Origin: Bryopsis sp. KO-2023
Lineage: Eukaryota; Chlorophyta; Ulvophyceae; Bryopsidales; Bryopsidaceae
Length of the DNA: 64,000 nucleotides
Direction: 5' to 3'
Assembly (NCBI GenBank): GCA_030272585.1
Contig: BSYQ01000007.1
Span: 5,212,001 to 5,276,000 of the forward strand
In this document: piece after piece, positions 19,893-31,700 of the stretch
Position numbering within the stretch: position 1 is the first letter of the stretch
Layout of the letters: every line of letters begins with the position of its first letter
Notes under the pieces: generated by a model
What the model was told of the DNA's origin: nothing
The model's input: the letters and a program-made list of their open reading frames with translations, nothing else
Database searches by the model: none
Program-made: the position numbers and the translations under genes

Positions 19893-22800
19893 ATGACTAC
19901 CTCGCGGTTGCGTTCCACTCACGGATGGGTGGCTGTTGCCGCTGTCGTATTCCTTGTTGTATCCCCTCTTGCCGAAGCACAACGTGCGAGGGAGAGACTT
20001 CGTCGTCCTGGGAGGCTCGCTGGTCCCTCAGGATTCAGAGAAAATCGGTTGTCGACATCAATCTCTGTCGAGGATGGCTTCACTAGTGTCCAGGCCTCGT
20101 CTCAAGCAGGCTCGCTTCGACTGAATGCCTTTCAGACACCTGTATCCTTCGAAGTTACAGGCAGCGAAGGTGCAACCATCCTTGTTGAGGAAGACGACGA
20201 TCTCGGGGCGCGTTTCCGACCAGATGGCGACTGGACGTTTATTGTGGAAGGAAGGATCCCCAACCTCCCCGACGTCGTGTGGGACACTGTGAAGAACATC
20301 GGGTGAGCGCGCGCGCCCTAGAAAAATTTCACTTGTATCCTTGCAAATACAGTTTCTTTCTCTGGAAGTACCTCCACGAACCCCCGCTACTAATCCTGCT
20401 CCTCGCGCGCGTGCAGCACACCCGTGTGACCTAATTCTGCGTTTTGCTGCAGGTCTGTGTTTCAGTATTCTTTCCAGAAATTGGCTCTGGGCGTGGATCC
20501 AGTGACGGAAGATCAGTCAGAGTGGCGCATCCGTCTTACCAACATGGAGACAATCTTCTTCAAGAAACTTGAAACCAACAATGTGAGGCTCCCACATGCA
20601 CCCCACATCCTCTCGAAATGTGTTACCACAATTTCTTTGTTCAACACTGATGTGGATGTTGCTTTCTACAGGATGACTTCTACCATATTGTAGAAATTGT
20701 CAGTCATACGGATGGAGTTTTCCCTGGATTCAATGCTGAAGGCACGAGGTTCTACTTCCTTGTCTTGGCTGGTGACCGATCGGGGACTTCTGTTATTGAA
20801 TTTGGCTGGGAGGGCCAAGGCAGGGAAGACCCTGGGTTTTCCTTGGAATCCCTGTTTCAAGAAATGGTAACGCTTCTTTTCCCTGCACCCTCAATCATGG
20901 GCAAACAACCCAGCTGAAATCAAGACTCCCTCGATGCTGAGGACATGCTGCTTGTAATTCGCAGGTGTCAAATCTCGAAGAAAAGTTTGGAACGACTTGC
21001 GAATTGTTGCGCAATATCCGATCGATTGAGGGAGATTGCAACAATTTGAGGAACCCCAGGTTGGGTGCCGCAAATCATCCACTGAAAAGGCTCTCGAAAC
21101 ATGACCCCAGCTATGTGGATGGCGTTGGCACTCCAAGCGGAGCCAACATTAGTCCAAGAAAAATTAGTAACGAAATTCACGCCCAGAGTGAGTTCCACAA
21201 GACTATATCAACTGTCACACCCACCCCCTCCAACTAAATCAATTTCTGAAGGGTAAACTTTTCTGGACAAATTCTGGGGAAGACAGTGGGGCGGACAGTG
21301 CCGAGTTTTGAGAATGTTCTGAGGGGGGGCGATGTTCTGGACCTATGTTGCAGGTCCTGGAGTTGATTTCTTGCAACAGCGTCTGGAGGATATGAAGGAG
21401 GAGTGCTTTGTTTCCGAAGAAGCTGGAGCAGGATGGGAGGTTTGCCCTCTGTCCAGGGCCACCAGGGAATCGGATTCCGATACTGCAGAGATGGCATATG
21501 TAACTTCCGAGAAGGATGCGGATGGTTCTGTCGATTTGGTGTACGAAGATGCCTCTGGGTGCCAGTTACGCATCAGGTTCGTTTGCGATGGGGAAGACAA
21601 GCTCATCATGGATACCCTCGGAGGCTTGGGAATCTTCGGAGACTCATGCGAGCATTTTGGATGGTTGTACAGCCCCAATGCTTGCTCCAAGGTGGCAGGT
21701 AACACTCTAAAAGGGCTGGGTTTCCTCAAAAGATCAGGAGCTTGGCTGGAACTGACGGTTGCAATGAAGTAAGGGTTTATCCTCGGGGGCGGATCGAATG
21801 GAATTTCTATGCCTGAAATCATTGTCTGGTTGTTCCAGGGGATGATGGGGTGGGCTCCAATAAGGCAGGTCTGACTGATCTGTTCTGGACCATGGGTCAA
21901 TTCATCGATCATGATCTCGATTTGACCCCCACCACACAGTTGGCTGAAGAGAACCAGCCTGGATTCAGAGGCTTGGGAGGTTCTGATGACCAGCTTCCCA
22001 TCTCAGTTCCTGAACAGGATTTCTTTTTCAAAGATGAACTGGAGTTTGAGCGTGCCACCGTCTTTGAGGGCATCCAGCAGAGCTCCGCTCGACGAACCCA
22101 TCTGAACGCGCACTCTGCCTACCTCGATCTTGGTCAGGTATACGGGGTCGATTTCTTGAGGTCCAATTCCCTAAGGAGTTTCGACGATGGCAAGCTGAAG
22201 GTCAGCCCAGGGAATATGCTGCCGTACAACAAGCTCTCCGGTGGGTTTTCCATTCCATTTTCTGTCCTCATTTGTGAGATGCCTTCAAGATAAAACAGTT
22301 TCAACTGAGGTTCAGGGTGTTAACTGTATCGCTTGTATTACGAACTGCAGGTTTTGGTGCTTTGAATGCGAAGCTGTCGAATGCCCCGGATGCTGGGGAT
22401 AGATTCATGGTGGCTGGTGATATTCGGGCGAACGAGCAAAGTCTATTGCTGGTCATGCACATTCTGTGGGTCAGGGAGCACAACTTGGTCTGCGATGAGC
22501 TTCATGACAGATTCCCAGACTGGGACGATGAGAGGCTGTACCAAACCGCAAGAACCATCGTGATTTCAGAGTACCAAAGCATCGTCTACAGTGAGTCGCC
22601 ACACCTGATCTGAAATGAAAAAAATGCAAAAAACCCTCTGGGAAGCCAAACTACTGGCTGTGCATTGGCCGCAATGCACACTGGTTGGCACCAAAACCCT
22701 GATTGACCACCCTTTAAATAAGCAACATTGACTCACCTCTCCACAACCCACTGCAATCTTATTATGACAGCTAGTTGATGGGTCTGGAGGCAAAACCAAA

Positions 22801-24109
22801 AGGAGGCAAAAACAGAAACTAAATTTGGGTGTGTACATTTGTTTGACTAGGTGAGTGGCTCAAGTTGCTGTTGGGAGATGGTGTGGTCGATCCTGCCCGA
22901 TACGCTTATGATGCTTCGGTGGACCCCAGCATTCAGGCCATCTTTTCCACAGCAGCTTTTCGTTTCGGTCACTCCATGGTGGGAAGCTACTTGTGGCAAA
23001 TGGGTCAGGATAAGATCCCAACTGCTTTGCCAATCAGGGATGTCTTTTTTAACCCAAGCATCGTGGAGCAAAGCGGAATTGAACCGTTCTTCCGTGGTGG
23101 TGCCTGGCATATTTGCAAGGAGATCGACGAAAAGGTGCAACCCCCCCCCCCCCTCTCTCTTCAACAACCACACTTGGTAGCTAGCACAAAGCTCCATGTA
23201 TTGACACGGAAAATAAATAGAGAAGAATCCCAATGCAAAGCAAGCGACTTGGGGTTACTTTTTGCTGGAATGTTTATTCAGCCTTGGGGAAGAGCTGTGA
23301 AACAAACTTCAGATTCCACCCCTTTCAAACACCATGGCTTGATTTGATCCCTTTGTTTCCCCCCCTTCAGATTGTCGATGAGCTCAGAAACTTCCTTTTC
23401 GCCGAGGGTGGTGGTGGCCATTTGCACGATTTGGTCTCCCTCAACATCCAAAGAGGTCGAGACATGGGGCTTCCTTCTTTCAACAATGCCAGGGATGCTT
23501 ACGGGATGTCGCGTTACACTAGCTTTGACCAGATCAATGACGACAAGTTTGCTTGGAAGACTTTGGAGAGGGTGTACGAGAGCAGCGTGGAGTCTATCGA
23601 CGTTTTCCCAGGAGGTTTGATCGAGAAAAAAGCAGAAGGCTCCCAGTTGGGACTACTCTTCCACGAAGTCATCAAGGACCAATTCACTCGAATGAGGTGT
23701 GCAGCCCCTCGAAACAAATGAACACTAAAATAATAGATCTAAATTAATAAAAAGTGAAAAAGTGAATAGATAGAATGAAATGAAATAAAATAAAATGCCC
23801 AATCGTGACTGAGCTCAACACCGTAACTGTTTTTTTTTTTGGAAAGCATGAGGGGGGGGGGGAAGTGTTTGCACCACAGAGAATCCAGTGAATGATGGGA
23901 TGATTTTTATTTTTTTTTCGTGAACCAGGGATGGAGATCGATTCTTCTACAAGGGTGTGAAATGGAGCGACGAGTTACTGGCTGCCTATCCCCGAGTGAG
24001 TAAAATCAACCTCGACGAAATCAAGCTCTCGGATATCATCGTCCGTAACTCCGACATTTCCGCCGACGAAATGGGACTGGACCGATTCTCTGTGTTCAAA
24101 GCAAACTAA
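19893..24109 (+). CDS. Secreted animal-type haem peroxidase with inserted MRH-like domain
   Basis: Ten exons with matching phases: 19893-20302, 20453-20582, 20672-20866, 20965-21187, 21354-21698, 21839-22240, 22351-22590, 22851-23134, 23371-23696, 23929-24109; 911 residues. A signal peptide (to about residue 25) precedes a 220-residue module of unknown family (exons 1-3). The peroxidase starts in exon 4 with GDCNNLRNPRLGAANHPLKR. Exon 5 (residues 320-434) is a six-cysteine MRH/CIMR-like module. Exon 6 resumes with the distal His in FWTMGQFIDHDL. Further family marks are AGDIRANEQ and WVREHNL (exon 7), the proximal His in AFRFGHSMV (exon 8) and DLVSLNIQRGRDMGLPSFN (exon 9). The family (peroxidasin, peroxinectin, myeloperoxidase) oxidises phenols or halides with H2O2 outside the cell or in vesicles. 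Cross-linking of matrix proteins is a possible role, by inference. A start at 19854 is possible, but 19893 gives the better signal peptide. Confidence 0.93.
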
Positions 24110-25716
24110 GGAGAAGGTTGATGGGGGGCTTTCCGAAACAAAAGTGGTTCCTGACCGTTTTATTGATGTTGCGATGTGTACTTTTTCGCGGCATCTCTTT
24201 TTGACACCCGACGATGTTTCGCAGTCGGCCAGAAATAAGTTTCTGGCGATTTCGATAAAACAAGGGGAGCTCGTCTCTTGCACATCCCTTGGATGGTGCC
24301 CAATAATCGACGAGTTCCGAAATGACCGACCCTCATCCCCCGTGTTTCTTTCCTTTTCGATTCAATAACTGGGGGGGTTTGGGTTCTCAAGGTCAGTGAT
24401 ATTGTGAATTTTAGTAGGTGGATCATGTAGACTTTGTACAGGGTTTGTGTTTGATATTTTCATTCTTGTTTGTGTCCGTTTTTTTCGACACATTTTTTTT
24501 AGGATGTGCATTATCTATTCGTTCGTCATGGTATTTGCAAGTGTTCGATGGGGTTGTTCATTACCATTCGATTTTTTGCAAAATGGGGATGTGATCATGG
24601 GGGTCTCTATAGTGCGATCAACGGTTTCCCTGGTCCATATGGTCGAAGTTACATGGGTTTTTTCGTGTTCAATTCTGACTGGTTCATGTGATCCATTTGT
24701 TGAGAAACACCAAGTTCTTTTTGTGGACAGTAGAGTAAAGCTGTGGACATGAACAGTTGATAAGGACAGAAGTGTTTGTAATTGCTTCCCATAGTTGCAG
24801 CTAGCGTGTGGGGGCGAAGGCTTTCGTTCTCAAAACCAGGTTTTCGATCGACTCTGTATGTATGTGTGTGTGTGTATTTCTGAATGAATGTGGCAACTTC
24901 CATTGATTTCCTTTTCCCTGTTTGTCGGAGACCCGTATTCCCAAAGCGAAAAAAGCATCAGGGAGAAACCCCTGTTGCAAAAACTGCTGTGCCTGAGGTG
25001 TCTTTTGCGCGATGTTTATACTCTTCTGCCGTTTGCTGAAAGCGCACTTTGCACCACAGTTGAAAACTCAACGCAGCATACGTATCCACCGCCCGTCGTG
25101 GTCGCGGCCACAATTCCATCAAACACACAACTCTTTCTCGCTCACATCAGAACAGACAACACCATGCGATTCTTCCGGGTGGAGTCGTGGGCTCGACGCA
25201 CAGAAAGACACTGTCTCGATAGAAACACATCAAGAAAAGCTTTCCCTAATTCGAGAGCGGCAAACACATTCGCCACGTTTTCTCGTGTGACTTCCTGATT
25301 TTCATTGCACTCGCCGCCAGCATTTCTCGGAAGAAAGGCCAAACATTATCAGAAACGTGACCAACTTCAGTTTAGTAACTCGCCGTTGGTTTCTGGCATG
25401 ATGTGACTTTGGCCACCACTCTCTGTTCCTACTTTTAGCTCGCTTCTTTCTCACTCGCCACGGCACCCGCAGTCGGTCGGTCGTGGGTATGGATATCGGA
25501 CTGGGATTCCGAAAGAATAAAGACGACGACGTCTCGATCCGGGTTTCAGTGTTCGTCGGGGATCGAGTGTGGAAGGAAACAGAAGGCAGGATCAGTTCAA
25601 TCGCGGTTCGAAGTTTTTGTCGTAGGCCTTGTTTATTGCGACGGGGAAGAGGGAGGGGGGTATAGGGACCGAAACGACGGAACGGCGCAGCGAAGTGGGG
25701 AAAGTGACGACTCGGG
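24110..25716. other. Intergenic region between peroxidase and membrane protein genes
   Basis: 3' UTR of the peroxidase gene, then unassigned DNA, then the leader of the membrane protein gene. A short (GT)n run lies at about 24859-24875. No convincing exon was found. Confidence 0.5.
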
Positions 25717-26964
25717 ATGTCGATCCGACTAGTCAGACACAGCTCGGGGGGCTCTTGGTCGGAACGGGGGAACAGCTTACCTTCGCACGGACGTCACCTT
25801 AGCCGATCGACCACTACAAATCGCAGCGTGGGTTCTGGAAATCTGGACGGATTCGACTGGGGCGTGGGGTTCGACCAAGAAGCCAACAGTGGAGGAATTC
25901 TGCCCTACCCTTCCGAAACAGAGAGCGCCGTGGTGTCCGCGCCGAACTCCCCTTATGGAAGATCGCTGTCACCAACTCTCGAGGAGGATTCCGTCGCCGT
26001 TGACCCGCTTCCCCTGCTAACGCCGGCGACGATCCGATTCGGCTTGTGTCTAGTGTGGAATGTGGTGGCTACGTGCTTGGCGTTCGTTTCAATCGACTTT
26101 TTTGGGCCGATCGGTCCGCTGGTGTTCGCAACCTTGATCCTGCCGCCGATCGTGCTGGGCGTCAGGTCGACATGGAGTATAGTTGTGACGTTCGCTCGCT
26201 ACGCAGCGTCGTTGGACGCGGAGGGTGGGCGGGCGAGCGGCGAGTGGGGTCGATTGTGGGTGCAACAGCGGCGAGCCCTGGGGAACTTGATGGTCAGAAT
26301 TTCACAAGATCCGAAACGATGGGGCCTGATTTCGTGCGTGTGTTGCAGTTTGTCGGGGCTGACTTGCATTTTCGGGGGGTTCGCGGTGGGGTTTTGGGAA
26401 ATCAAGCGGTTGGCGCTGGCGGTGTTCACGTCGCTGATTCTCATCCCCTTCTCGGCGTCAGCAGGTCTGGCGGTTTGCTACGTAATAATGGGCTGTGTTG
26501 GGTGTGGGTTGCAATGCTTCCGTGGGCGTTACTCTCCAAACGCATGTGTGCATGGTTTGGGTGGATGCATTGCGGGCAGCGCTGCGGTCTCCACGCACCC
26601 CAGAAGATTCGCGTTTCTGGCATTCCAGGCGATCGTTTTGATTGTAGTTGTGGCGGCGGGAACGGTGTCTGGGTGGAGCAAGCTAATGACCACGTGGATC
26701 AACGACACGGTGTTTTTGTCATTCGGGATGTTCGCTTTCCTTGCGCCCTTCGCTGCGTATGGAATTCTGGTGGAGTATCTTTTCGTGATGGGGTGTATTG
26801 GGTGGGTTTGTCGACGGATGGATAATAATACGTCCACGACTTGCGTCGACTCAGAGGTGGGGGAACTGTCCGAATCTGTGGGCAGCAGTCCTGCGGAATC
26901 TAGCGACGATGAGGGGATCCCTAGAATACAAATTATAGGGGTGGAAGAAGACGAGGGCGTTTGA
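25717..26964 (+). CDS. Polytopic membrane protein, unrecognised family
   Basis: Single uninterrupted ORF of 415 residues, unusual here since most neighbours have many introns. The N-terminal 105 residues are hydrophilic and Ser/Gly-rich. Then come five to seven hydrophobic segments at about residues 108-130, 133-155, 205-230, 235-265, 300-320 and 328-365. A 45-residue acidic Ser-rich tail follows (SESVGSSPAESSDDEG). Several Cys-Gly pairs (IMGCVGCGLQC, VMGCIGWVC) sit next to membrane segments. The segment GLTCIFGGFAVGFW is faintly like a plant family of uncharacterised membrane proteins, but I would not assign it. AATAAA follows shortly after the stop (26971). Confidence 0.75.
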   Translation: MSIRLVRHSSGGSWSERGNSLPSHGRHLSRSTTTNRSVGSGNLDGFDWGVGFDQEANSGGILPYPSETESAVVSAPNSPYGRSLSPTLEEDSVAVDPLPLLTPATIRFGLCLVWNVVATCLAFVSIDFFGPIGPLVFATLILPPIVLGVRSTWSIVVTFARYAASLDAEGGRASGEWGRLWVQQRRALGNLMVRISQDPKRWGLISCVCCSLSGLTCIFGGFAVGFWEIKRLALAVFTSLILIPFSASAGLAVCYVIMGCVGCGLQCFRGRYSPNACVHGLGGCIAGSAAVSTHPRRFAFLAFQAIVLIVVVAAGTVSGWSKLMTTWINDTVFLSFGMFAFLAPFAAYGILVEYLFVMGCIGWVCRRMDNNTSTTCVDSEVGELSESVGSSPAESSDDEGIPRIQIIGVEEDEGV

Positions 26965-28113
26965 AAAAAAATAAAGCGAGGGAGGTGTGGATTGTTGGAG
27001 AGCGTTAGTTTTCTTTTTTTGCCAATTATTGGGACAGGCGCGACTGCGCCCGGCAGCCAATGCGCAGCTACACAAGAGCGTTTGTCCCGTTTCCAAAAGG
27101 GGGCGTGGGGAAAAATTCATGTCATTGGGAAAAAAAAAGGTGTGGGGAAATTTGTCATTTAAGAATTACTTAGGGCTGCATTTACTTCATTAAGTGACGA
27201 TTCGGTTTCGGATTTTTTTTTTTGGAGAGTTTTTTTGTTTTTTCCGAATGTGGCTTGAGGGTGGGTTCCTTTCTTGCATGGGTGGTGTAAAATAACTGGT
27301 GGGGTGGGAGGTGGGGTTTCAAGTTACAAGGACTTTCAATGACTTCTGATTATTTTTAGATGTGGTGGAACTGTGGACCTTTCAACAGTTTCAAAAGAAT
27401 TGACAAATAAAACATGTTAGTGGACAAATCTTTTTGCCTTTGATTCTCTTCTGTTGGTGTTCAAGCGGAGATCATTCACAGGGTTGGTGTTCTGAAGAAG
27501 TCTTAGAGATGGACGCGTCGAAAGGACTTCTTTTTTCATGGATGCAGTCAGAATTGACGATGTGGATGTGGATGCATGCATACATTCAACTTCAAGCAAG
27601 AATTTTCGTGTTTAGATCACAATTTAGTAGTTCTCAGTTAATTTTCAAGTTTTTGCCCATGGATGTATCTTTTTCTGCAGGATAGTCCCATGCCTGTGTT
27701 CGCTCCAGAGAATCCAGAGACATGGAAATTAGAAAGAAGTCGGAGAATGTAAACATGTGTCAGATTACGGATTGAACCAAAAGCCACAGATGAATTCTTG
27801 GTGTTTAGAAGAGCATGTGCATCCTTCAGCAAACCCCATAATATTTGAGCTGTTGGAAGGAGCCCAATAGGATTGGAACAATACTAATCCCCCCACCAAA
27901 AGATCACTGCAACAGCAACCTTTGTGAATACCAGTTTCATGAACTAAACACCACTTCTAAAATGCATATTTGTTTCCACTCTTCCCCTCAAACCACCAAA
28001 AACTTCAATCCCACCCTTTTCGACCTCCTCACAAAGGAGAAGAAAGAAACCAAGCGAACCAAAAAAACCCACCCCTTTTTCGTTTTCCTTCCCACTCGAA
28101 TCCCTAGATCCCC
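26965..28113. other. Intergenic region with converging 3' ends
   Basis: The membrane protein gene (plus) and APC11 (minus) converge here, so the stretch should hold both 3' UTRs. T and A runs are common and no other exon is supported. Confidence 0.5.
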
Positions 28114-28440
28114 CTATCGTCTGCGACCCCCACTCGCAGGTTCAGGGCTTTCTTCTGAATCCGCTTGGTCGGTTTTATATTCCTTGTACTCCCAGGGGCG
28201 TCGACACATCGGACACTTTGCCTCGCCGTTCAACGTCCCTTGCCACTTATGAATACATTCCAAGTGATAAGTGTGGCCGCATTTTCCCGAAGCTACGGAG
28301 CTGTCGTCGCCAGGAAACTTTGCCTCCGGCGCGCATCCGTCGAAGGGCGTCCGACAGATCCCGCAGACGTCGTCGCCCGCGTTCCAAGTCCAAGAAGCAA
28401 CGGCGCGCCAGCTTTTCACATGCACGTCGAACTTGACCAT
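28114..28440 (-). CDS. APC11: Anaphase-promoting complex RING subunit APC11
   Basis: Single-exon ORF of 108 residues. It carries the RING-H2 pattern of APC11: CGICRTPFDGC, then a PGDD segment, CGHTYHLECIHKW and CPMCRRPW. All zinc ligands of the family are present, and the N-terminal VKSWRAVASWTW matches the family's beta strand that packs on the cullin subunit APC2. APC11 recruits the E2 and drives ubiquitination of cyclins and securin. The C-terminal extension after KEYK is about 18 residues longer than in the short family members and is charged. The start lies 315 bp from the divergent CEP290 start. Confidence 0.95.
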   Translation of the reverse strand: MVKFDVHVKSWRAVASWTWNAGDDVCGICRTPFDGCAPEAKFPGDDSSVASGKCGHTYHLECIHKWQGTLNGEAKCPMCRRPWEYKEYKTDQADSEESPEPASGGRRR

Positions 28441-28755
28441 TCCCCTTCACACAGTACAAAGCTTCAGTTCTGCCCCTCGTGCGTTTTGTTCGCTTGGCCT
28501 TCGCTGGGGACGTCCCGAGGTTTGGGTCGTCGGACGACTACACAAAAGCGTCGTACAAGCGCCAGTCACCCAAGGTTTTTCGTCTGGAGCATGCACAATC
28601 TTATTCCTCTTCCTCAAATCCATATTTTGGTTCAACCCCTCTCCTTCCCCCACCTCGGTTACCTTTTGCCTTGGGCTCCCACACGATTCACGATTTCTTG
28701 AAGGGGGGATGATGCTTTGAGGCGGGCGTTGTTGCGGTGCTGATAATGTGCCAAG
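28441..28755. promoter_or_regulatory. Bidirectional promoter region between APC11 and CEP290
   Basis: Head-to-head start codons lie 315 bp apart, so both core promoters and both leaders must fit here unless leader introns exist. The stretch has CT-rich tracts (28600-28660) and no other coding signal. No TATA box stands out. Confidence 0.6.
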
Positions 28756-31700
28756 ATGGACTTCCCGGCACACCCACAGACTGTGGATATTTCTCGGTTG
28801 CAGGATGTGATCGGCCTAGCGCCTTCAGAGCAAGACCACCGCCAGGTGGGAGACGTCAGACAAATCGAGCCCAATATGATCGCACCCAGGCGTCTGGATG
28901 CAATTCGACGAACAAAAAGAAAAAAAAACAGTGATGGGAAGGCTCGGTTTTCGACGCCGAGACGCCCACTCGGCGAAATTTCAGAACAAGACGTCAAGTT
29001 AGAAAAAGACCGACCTTGTGGGAAAAGATTGTTATCTTCTCCAAGATTGTCACCTGGGTTCGTGTTGGGGGGCATCAATGGCATCCTTCTGTGAAAAAAC
29101 AGGGATCCACAAGATTGATTCCATGTCAGACAGTGTGGGGAAATGGCCATGTATGAATGAATGTAACTGCGAATGAGTACAATGAAGTCAGGCACTTTAA
29201 AGGGGTTTTTCCACCTTTCATTTTATCAGGGATTCAAATTGACCGATGATGAGCTAGAGGAAGCTACGTCTGCACTGAGGGTAACTCAGAAAGATCAGTC
29301 TTGGCCTGCCATGCATGATTTGATTTACTGTAGGGTTTTGACACTTCACAATTAGTATTTTTTTATTAATTAAGAAAAAAATGGGTGGCAAATGTGAACA
29401 TCACAGATCGTTCTGTCGGCAAAATTCTTTTGCGTAAATTTTTGGAATCCTGGTATTGTATGCAGGACCTCGAAGCGTGCTGGATCACAGCAGCCGCTGA
29501 TTCTGATGAAAAAACGAATGTGTATGCACTGGTGGGGTCCCGATCAGAAAACCACACCTGTGACCGAAATCCAAAATCAGCAAATAATCTGTGTGGAACA
29601 AGATTGGCCAAATGCATGCGTTTTTCCAATAGATGGGGGCCACCCTTTGAACAAGAGAAAATCCATTCGAAACTCTTTGCTGTTTTTATGTCTGACACTG
29701 AAACGCAGTACAAATAGCTTGTTCTCACGGAAAATTAGTAATTCTCACATAAGTGAGTCACACAATACTCTTCCCAATTATGTGTGACCAGGAGGGTCTC
29801 GTTCGACTGTTTCAACTGGGGCTTGAGGTCCAGAATCACGATTACAATGATCTGGCGGAGGAACATCAAAACGTCAAGGATGAGAGTCAAGTCTTGCAAG
29901 AAGAGATGCAGGCATGACCTGGCCACTACCTCCAATTCATCTCAACACCCCTGCTTTTTCTGCTTTTTCACGAAGAGAATCTCTTCCAACACTGTCATTG
30001 AGGAGATATCGAGCTTTCTTTTGTGGGATTTTATTGTTTCATGATATTTCTTCAAGATGTTTTGAGGTGGGGGTGGAAAAGACCCCCTGTTGTGGATAAT
30101 TCTATAGAAATTTTTGAAAAAGCGATATCTGCAGGAATTTCAACGGGCGATGGAAGAAGATGAAGAAACGAGAGAGAAGCTGTTGTCGCAGAAGGAAGAT
30201 GATCTGAGAAAAATCGAAGACCTCGAAAAAAGGTAACTAATTTTTTACACTCAAGTACACTCAAGTACACTCAAGTGCTAATTTTTTGAAAGGGGTATGG
30301 GCGACCTCTCTGGGTTCTAGTGAAGAAAAGAACAAGTTTTATATTGATCAAATGGGAGTTGTGTGCAGGCTGAACATGGTCCAAGAGGATATGGAGAAAA
30401 AGACGGTGGAAGTCGAAGACCTGGCAGCCAGATTAAAGGATGCTCAGCAAGACAACGAAGACATGCGGAATGAAGCCCACATGATGTCCCTTCAAAGACA
30501 AGCTTCAGACTTGCCTGGGGAGCTCAAATTGCGGGTAATCCAGGCGAGAAAAGGAAAAGGAAAAGGCTCATCCTGCTTGCCATTGTGATGCGTATGGGTG
30601 TGTTGATATGGATCTACACCCAAGAGTTTTCGGAACCTGAAAAAAATAAAGGAAAGGGAAAAAAAAAGAACAGGGGTGTGGGAGGAAGTGAGTCCTTTCA
30701 ATGGAATATCGCTGTAGGATGCTTTGAAACACAAGGATTGGGAAATCGACCGCTTGATGAGGGACAACAAAGATCTGGAGCGAGCCAATCAAGACCTGAG
30801 GGATGAGCTGGATGAACTCAAGACAGAGAACTACGAGGTCAGCAACTGGATGCTTTCGAAATCATTTTTTTTTCCAAACCTTTCGACCAGATCTCTGTGG
30901 GTTTTTTTCGAAATCTTGATGTCTTCGTTTCACTTTGTTAAATATTTAGATATCAGGGCTTGTTGCATGGGTTCCTATTTATGACCATCCCTCAATCTCA
31001 ACAGCAAGATTGGATGGATTTCGAAGCGAACAAAACGATACCCACCCATCGGGGTTTGAATCTGGGTCAATCCAACAGCCTAAAAAACAAGCTGATTTTT
31101 TTTTTTGTGACCAAAGGTCTCCAGCAAAATAGTCACTTTGGATGAAGAGGGCAAGCACTTGCATGTTCGAGCCTTGGATCTGGAGGAAGAAATTGACAAG
31201 CTGAATGCTAGCAATGCAGACCTGGTGGCCGAACGAGACAGCCTGGATACCCAACTCAAAGACAAAATGCATCTCCTGGAAGAATTCGAGCTCAGATTCC
31301 ATAAGCAATTCAAGTAATTTATATATATCTCTGTGCGTATGTACCCCCTTGTTTTTGGTTCACATCGAAATGCTTCCTACGAATCCTGAAGCCACATTCG
31401 AATTTAACTCTAATTTTATTCTGGTCTTTTTATTTTTAGTTTATGTTTTATCTATTTTAAACTTTATTTCTTTTGGTATTTTGATGATAGTGCATGGGAG
31501 GATGAGAAAAAAGAGTTGCTGCAGCAAATTGAGACGCAGAGGGCAGACCTGGACGATTCGGACAGCAGAGTCAGGGGATTGGATGCCAGTCGTCTGAGGG
31601 ACAGTCGAGATTCGATCGAATCTCAAGAAATCACCATCCAAGTGCTGAGACGTGAACTGGAAGAGGGAAAAGAAAAAGAGGTACAGATTTAAAGGTGTTT

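Noticed and set aside
19488-19982. Minus-strand ORFs upstream of the peroxidase gene
   Set aside because: Antisense shadows of leader and exon 1, without domains.
21699-21772. Extension of the MRH-like exon to the donor at 21769
   Set aside because: That end leaves the wrong phase for exon 6. The CAG|GTAAC donor at 21698 fits the frame and has a better consensus.
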